From positions 82,908-146,907 of the forward strand of contig MU006223.1 of NCBI GenBank assembly GCA_010093685.1: a stretch of DNA of 64,000 nucleotides, given 5' to 3'. Under the pieces are notes generated by a model. It saw only the letters and a program-made list of their open reading frames with translations, made no database searches and was not told where the DNA came from. This document shows, one piece after another, positions 63,449-64,000 of this stretch. The first letter of the stretch is position 1, and every line of letters begins with the position of its first letter. The position numbers and the translations under genes are program-made. This DNA comes from Ophiobolus disseminans (taxonomy: Eukaryota > Ascomycota > Dothideomycetes > Pleosporales > Phaeosphaeriaceae).

Positions 63449-64000
63449 ATGGCCGTCAACACCGAACTCGTCAACCGGCGGCTCAAGGCGATTGAGCACG
63501 ACTTCTACAAGCGCGCCGATGGCGGCGCTGCGTCGACGGAGCTGGCCACGGTGCTGCACGAGTACCGCGCCGCGTGCGAGGGCCTCTCGTCGGCCGACTT
63601 CGAATATGCCGCGGCCCACCAGCTCGAGCAGAAGCTGTGGGCGACCCATCTCAAGGTCAACTCGGCCTTCCGGCTGGAGCACCGGGCCCTCAAGCGCTCG
63701 CAGAACCACGTGGTCGAGCTGCGCAAGTTCCAGAAGAACTACCTCCACTTCATCAAGGCCAGCCAGCGCTTCTACCGCCAGTGCATCCTGAACCTGGACG
63801 CCCAGTTCGACGGCATCCCCGAGCTGCGCAAGATTGCCCACAAGTGGAAGGACGACGCGCCCAAGACGTCCCAACGCCCACGCATCCCCGCGACGCTGAG
63901 CCAGCAGGTCCTCCTCTCGTGCCACCAGACGCTCATCCACCTCGGCGACCTCTCCCGCTATCGCGAGACCGAGTTGGTCGAGAAGGACAAGGAGCGCAAC
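63449..64000 (+). CDS. Est1/SMG7-like protein, N-terminal part (184 codons, runs off window)
   Basis: Start ATG 63449 (MAVNTELVNRRLKAIEHDFY); the frame is open to the window end without a stop. The segment resembles the N-terminal 14-3-3-like/TPR region of Est1/SMG7 proteins, which act in telomerase recruitment or nonsense-mediated mRNA decay (FQKNYLHFIKASQRFYRQCI, QQVLLSCHQTLIHLGDLSRY). Nearly all third codon positions are G or C, a stronger bias than in the neighbouring genes. The C-terminal domains lie beyond the window, so Est1 and SMG7 roles cannot be told apart. Confidence 0.75.
   Translation, partial: MAVNTELVNRRLKAIEHDFYKRADGGAASTELATVLHEYRAACEGLSSADFEYAAAHQLEQKLWATHLKVNSAFRLEHRALKRSQNHVVELRKFQKNYLHFIKASQRFYRQCILNLDAQFDGIPELRKIAHKWKDDAPKTSQRPRIPATLSQQVLLSCHQTLIHLGDLSRYRETELVEKDKERN

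Overview
The window looks like a chromosome segment of a filamentous ascomycete (Pezizomycotina; a Dothideomycete such as a Pleosporales species would fit, but this is inference). Genes have short introns of about 47-134 nt with fungal GTATGT/GTACGT donors and CTAAC/CTGAC branch sites. They encode typical fungal families: a Zn2Cys6 regulator, HET proteins and a P450. The repeats carry dense C-to-T and G-to-A changes that turn CAG and TGG codons into TAG, the mark of repeat-induced point mutation (RIP).

Positions 1 to about 33,060 are a RIP-degraded stack of nested retroelements with no intact host gene. In order: an inverted copia LTR fragment; a Ty3/gypsy pol relic carrying two miniature LTR elements (TRIM-A and TRIM-B); a copia element with both LTRs (copia A, containing an assembly gap); a chromodomain Ty3/gypsy element with an antisense Cys6 reading frame; minus-strand copia and gag relics; a complete copia element (copia B) with target-site duplication, itself hit by a Tc1/mariner element; two solo LTRs; and a chromovirus 3' fragment.

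Positions 33,358 to 38,391 hold a Zn2Cys6 regulator (minus), divergent from a Gfo/Idh/MocA sugar or inositol dehydrogenase (plus), then unresolved minus-strand frames. Positions 38,392 to 48,121 are one dead gene encoding a CVNH domain followed by a HET domain that contains ankyrin-like sequence. Three DNA transposons split it: a hAT element, a hAT-derived MITE and a Fot/pogo element, each with exact target-site duplications.

Positions 48,217 to 64,000 are ordinary gene space. They hold a P450 divergently paired with its own NADPH-P450 reductase, an inositol/sugar-type MFS transporter, a degenerate mariner and a Fot fragment, a UBX-domain ERAD-type protein, an intact HET protein, a C2H2 protein, and the start of an Est1/SMG7-like gene that runs off the end. 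The P450 and reductase probably work as one electron-transfer pair. The dehydrogenase, regulator and transporter could serve polyol or sugar use, but this is only suggested by family membership and proximity.
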